From Listeria goaensis (GTDB lineage: Bacteria > Bacillota > Bacilli > Lactobacillales > Listeriaceae): 64,000 nucleotides of DNA. The notes beneath the pieces were generated by a model, which worked only from the letters and a program-made list of their open reading frames with translations, was not told the origin of the DNA and did not search any database. The DNA is taken from NCBI RefSeq assembly GCF_900186125.1, contig NZ_FYBQ01000011.1:46331-110330 (forward strand). Direction: 5' to 3'. Below are positions 62,020 to 64,000 of the stretch, in pieces. How positions within the stretch are numbered: the stretch's first letter is position 1; every line of letters starts with the position of its first letter. Position numbers and translations under genes: made by a program.

Positions 62020-62964
62020 TTGAAAATCTTATATACGCTAACGATACCGGAAGATTGGCAAGTAAAACAGCAAGAAGCATATCCAAACGATATATTTTAT
62101 TACGAAAAAGAAATAAAGAACTTTAAGGAACTTAATGAAGTGGACTGCATCGTGACATATGGCGGTGACATCACAGCAGAAATTATTGAAGCAGCTAGCG
62201 CACTAAAGTGGATTATGGTCTTTTCTGCGGGCGTTGACGGCTTACCTAAGCAAGCTATTCTAGAAAAAAATATTTTAGTGTCAAATGTTCGCGGCATTCA
62301 CGCTGTCCCGATGGCAGAATTTGTGCTGAGCTATTTGTTGCATGACGTGAAGCAATTACAACACTTTTATGAAGCTCAAAAAAAGAAAGAGTGGGCGTTT
62401 TCCCACCCTGTCGTTGAGCTCGGCAATAAGGAAATCGTTGTTGCTGGCGCAGGAGCAATCGGCTCGCAAATCGCAAAATTCGCCAAAATGTTTGGCATGC
62501 AAACGGTAGGACTAAATACAACCGGCCAACCAGTAGAAGGTTTTGACAAAACTTTCGCCATGCGTGACTTAAAACAAGTAATTCGCGCCGCTGACTATTT
62601 CGTTTCTGTGCTACCAAAAACAAAAGAAACGACAGGCGTCTATGATGAAGACTTCTTCCATATTTTGCCGAAGAGCGCCGTATTCATCAACATCGGTCGT
62701 GGAAACGCTATAGAAAGCGCCGTTTTAGAAAAAGTCATCGCTGAAAAAACCATTCGCCATTTCTATCTCGACGTCTATCCCGAGGAACCGCTGGCGACTG
62801 AAAGCCCGATTTGGACAGCTACAAATGTCACAATGACCCCACACGTATCTGGACATACCGATCAATATATTAATCGCAGCATGGAAATCTGGCTTGATAG
62901 TCTAGAGAAGTTTAAAGCAGGCAAAACCGTGCAGAATGAAATCAACTTAAATAGAGGATATTAA
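62020..62964 (+). CDS. D-isomer-specific 2-hydroxyacid dehydrogenase
   Basis: 314 residues from TTG 62020 (AAAGGGGG 9 bases upstream). The NAD-binding Rossmann motif is VVAGAGAIGSQIAKFAKMFG, the substrate arginine region is INIGRGNAIESAVLEKVI, and the catalytic His is in TPHVSGHT (PHxSG). Substrate may be glycerate, phosphoglycerate-like or another 2-oxo acid; the related Listeria gene is annotated glycerate dehydrogenase. It ends 71 bases before perR. Confidence 0.88.
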   Translation: MKILYTLTIPEDWQVKQQEAYPNDIFYYEKEIKNFKELNEVDCIVTYGGDITAEIIEAASALKWIMVFSAGVDGLPKQAILEKNILVSNVRGIHAVPMAEFVLSYLLHDVKQLQHFYEAQKKKEWAFSHPVVELGNKEIVVAGAGAIGSQIAKFAKMFGMQTVGLNTTGQPVEGFDKTFAMRDLKQVIRAADYFVSVLPKTKETTGVYDEDFFHILPKSAVFINIGRGNAIESAVLEKVIAEKTIRHFYLDVYPEEPLATESPIWTATNVTMTPHVSGHTDQYINRSMEIWLDSLEKFKAGKTVQNEINLNRGY

Positions 62965-62973
62965 ATCGTTGTA

Positions 62974-63003
62974 TTGACAGCTTATGAACATTTCCGTTAA
63001 AAT
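62974..63003 (+). promoter_or_regulatory. Promoter of perR
   Basis: TTGACA (62974-62979) and TAAAAT (62998-63003) with an 18-base spacer. An AT-rich stretch after the -10 (AAGTTATCATTTAAAG) is a weak match to a Per box, which would fit PerR autorepression. Confidence 0.65.
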
Positions 63004-63035
63004 ATAAGAAAGTTATCATTTAAAGGAAGGAGTGC

Positions 63036-63479
63036 ATGACGGTGTCTAACACTCATTTAAAAGAGTCAATAGATATTCTAAAACAGTCAGGAGTACGAAT
63101 TACTCCTCAACGTCATGCTATACTTGAGTTCTTAATTAATTCACATATTCATCCAACTGCCGACGAAATATACAAGGCACTTGAAGGCGATTTTCCAAAT
63201 ATGAGTGTTGCAACAGTTTACAATAACTTACGCGTATTTAGAGATGCAGGATTAATTAAGGAATTATCATATGGCGACGCTTCAAGCCGATTTGATTTTT
63301 CTACTTCTAACCATTATCATGCTATATGCGATGAATGTGGAAAGATTGTTGATTTCCATTATCCAGGTCTAGATGAAGTCGAGCATTTTGCCTCCCATGT
63401 TACAGGGTATGAAATTAACAAACATCGTTTAGAAGTTTATGGGTTATGTCCTGAATGTAAAGCGAAAAATAAAAAATAA
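63036..63479 (+). CDS. perR: Peroxide-stress regulator PerR (Fur family)
   Basis: 147 residues. The Fur-type winged HTH ([19 protein letters not shown], then [19 protein letters not shown]) is followed by the metal domain. The regulatory metal ligands are His39, Asp87, His93, His95 and Asp106, and the structural zinc cysteines are C98/C101 (CDEC) and C138/C141 (CPEC), all present. The five-ligand set with His at 39 distinguishes PerR from Fur and Zur. It senses peroxide by iron-catalysed histidine oxidation. ATG 63036 has GGAAGGAG only 3 bases upstream; GTG 63042 is an alternative start. Confidence 0.94.
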   Translation: MTVSNTHLKESIDILKQSGVRITPQRHAILEFLINSHIHPTADEIYKALEGDFPNMSVATVYNNLRVFRDAGLIKELSYGDASSRFDFSTSNHYHAICDECGKIVDFHYPGLDEVEHFASHVTGYEINKHRLEVYGLCPECKAKNKK

Positions 63480-63512
63480 AATCACCTATTTTAAAAATAG
63501 GTGATTTTTGTT
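63478..63512 (+). terminator. Terminator of perR
   Basis: AAAATCACCTATTTT and AAAATAGGTGATTTTT form a perfect stem immediately after the stop codon. Confidence 0.93.
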
Positions 63513-63617
63513 TTGCATAAAATGATTAATTTTTATGCGGAAAAGGGGATTTTAAAGCCTAGTTTGCCTTAGAAATGGTGAAAAAAATATTTTCTCGCAT
63601 TTTTATGCATAAACTTG

Positions 63618-63646
63618 TTGACATCTTCATTTAAAATTGATATATT
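63618..63646 (+). promoter_or_regulatory. rrn promoter P1
   Basis: TTGACA (63618-63623) and TATATT (63641-63646), spacer 17. It is the upstream of two tandem promoters before the 16S gene. Confidence 0.85.
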
Positions 63647-63701
63647 AGTTTTCGGCGCTACTAATCAATTGTTTTTGAAATTAAATTAATTCAAAAAAAT
63701 G

Positions 63702-63730
63702 TTGACAGGCAAGCGTTTAGATGATATGAT
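63702..63730 (+). promoter_or_regulatory. rrn promoter P2
   Basis: TTGACA (63702-63707) and TATGAT (63725-63730), spacer 17, 84 bases after P1. Tandem promoters are typical for Gram-positive rrn operons. Confidence 0.9.
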
Positions 63731-63777
63731 TTAAAAGTCGCAAAAAGCCAGTTGCTTTTCAAAAATGCGGCAAATTA

Positions 63778-63795
63778 TGACCTTTGAAAACTGAA
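63778..63795 (+). promoter_or_regulatory. rRNA leader boxA-like element
   Basis: TGACCTTTGAAAACTGAA matches the conserved rrn leader of Firmicutes that recruits Nus factors for antitermination. It is followed by hairpins (e.g. GGAAACA/TGTTTCC) that probably belong to the 17S precursor stem. Confidence 0.75.
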
Positions 63796-63962
63796 CAAAA
63801 CGAAGATGAAAAAGCGATGAAACAGATGTTTCACCAATCAATTCATAGGACAGGAAACAAAAAGATGTTTCCAAAAAAAGTAAGAAACAAGCTAGCAAAG
63901 TCAATTTGTGACGCTAAGGAAACTTATTCACGGTGTTGAATAAGTATTCAAATTCGATTTAT

Positions 63963-64000
63963 TTTAAAGAGAGTTTGATCCTGGCTCAGGACGAACGCTG
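63963..64000 (+). rRNA. 16S ribosomal RNA, first ~38 nt (truncated by window)
   Basis: AGAGTTTGATCCTGGCTCAG starts at 63970, which is E. coli position 8, so the mature 5' end is near 63963. The following ACGAACGCTG is the universal 16S start. The rest of the rRNA operon is beyond the window. Confidence 0.98.

Overview
The window is a chromosomal segment of a low-GC Firmicute, almost certainly a Listeria species. The order adeC-virS, gltC/gltA/gltD, the beta-1,2-glucan locus, the sigma-54 PTS regulator, mreBH, map, mprF, recX, mutY, gsaB and perR follows the L. monocytogenes lmo174x-lmo168x segment as I remember it (in descending lmo number). The species is not settled here; some islands differ from what I recall of L. 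monocytogenes. I see no prophage, insertion sequence or CRISPR array. The window opens inside adeC and ends in the first bases of a 16S rRNA gene.

Region 1 (1-10.6 kb): the end of adenine deaminase, the VirS-type sensor kinase, a glycerol-dehydrogenase-like enzyme, a GNAT acetyltransferase, then gltC divergent from the glutamate synthase genes gltA-gltD. Region 2 (10.7-11.1 kb): a compact type I toxin-antitoxin locus, with a 29-residue holin-like toxin, an overlapping leader ORF, a 16-nt inverted repeat joining the mRNA ends, and a convergent antisense RNA. Region 3 (11.2-19.6 kb): a sugar-glycerate island with an RpiR regulator, a fructose-type PTS EIIABC, a GH38 alpha-mannosidase, a GH13_18 phosphorylase and a glycerate kinase. 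The hydrolase and the phosphorylase would both release glycerate, which fits mannosylglycerate plus glucosylglycerate catabolism. A possible small RNA follows.

Region 4 (19.9-29.8 kb): the beta-1,2-glucooligosaccharide locus. It has an ABC importer with a binding lipoprotein, a GH3 beta-glucosidase, a GH94 1,2-beta-oligoglucan phosphorylase and a LacI regulator, with matching GAAACGTTTC operators in both divergent promoters. Region 5 (29.9-35.7 kb): a DEAD-box helicase, a LevR-type sigma-54 activator, and its probable target operon (EIIB, EIIA, DUF871/MupG-like) behind a near-consensus -24/-12 promoter; no EIIC is encoded there.

Region 6 (35.8-49.4 kb): tRNA-Arg(CCU), MreBH, an MFS transporter, aminopeptidase, small membrane proteins, flavodoxin, methionine aminopeptidase, an AAC(3)-like acetyltransferase, a YihY protein, a deoxynucleoside kinase, an rRNA methyltransferase, and an SSS symporter operon that starts with an unusually small (35-residue) membrane protein ORF. 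Region 7 (48.6-64 kb): a TipA-type MerR regulator with a 19-bp-spacer promoter, then vanZ-mprF behind a VirR/BceR-like dyad. After that come recX, a dUTPase, mutY-fabL, an ArAE-like exporter, glutamate-1-semialdehyde aminomutase, a 2-hydroxyacid dehydrogenase, perR, and tandem rrn promoters leading into 16S rRNA. VirS at the left end and mprF in the middle probably belong to one cell-envelope defence circuit.
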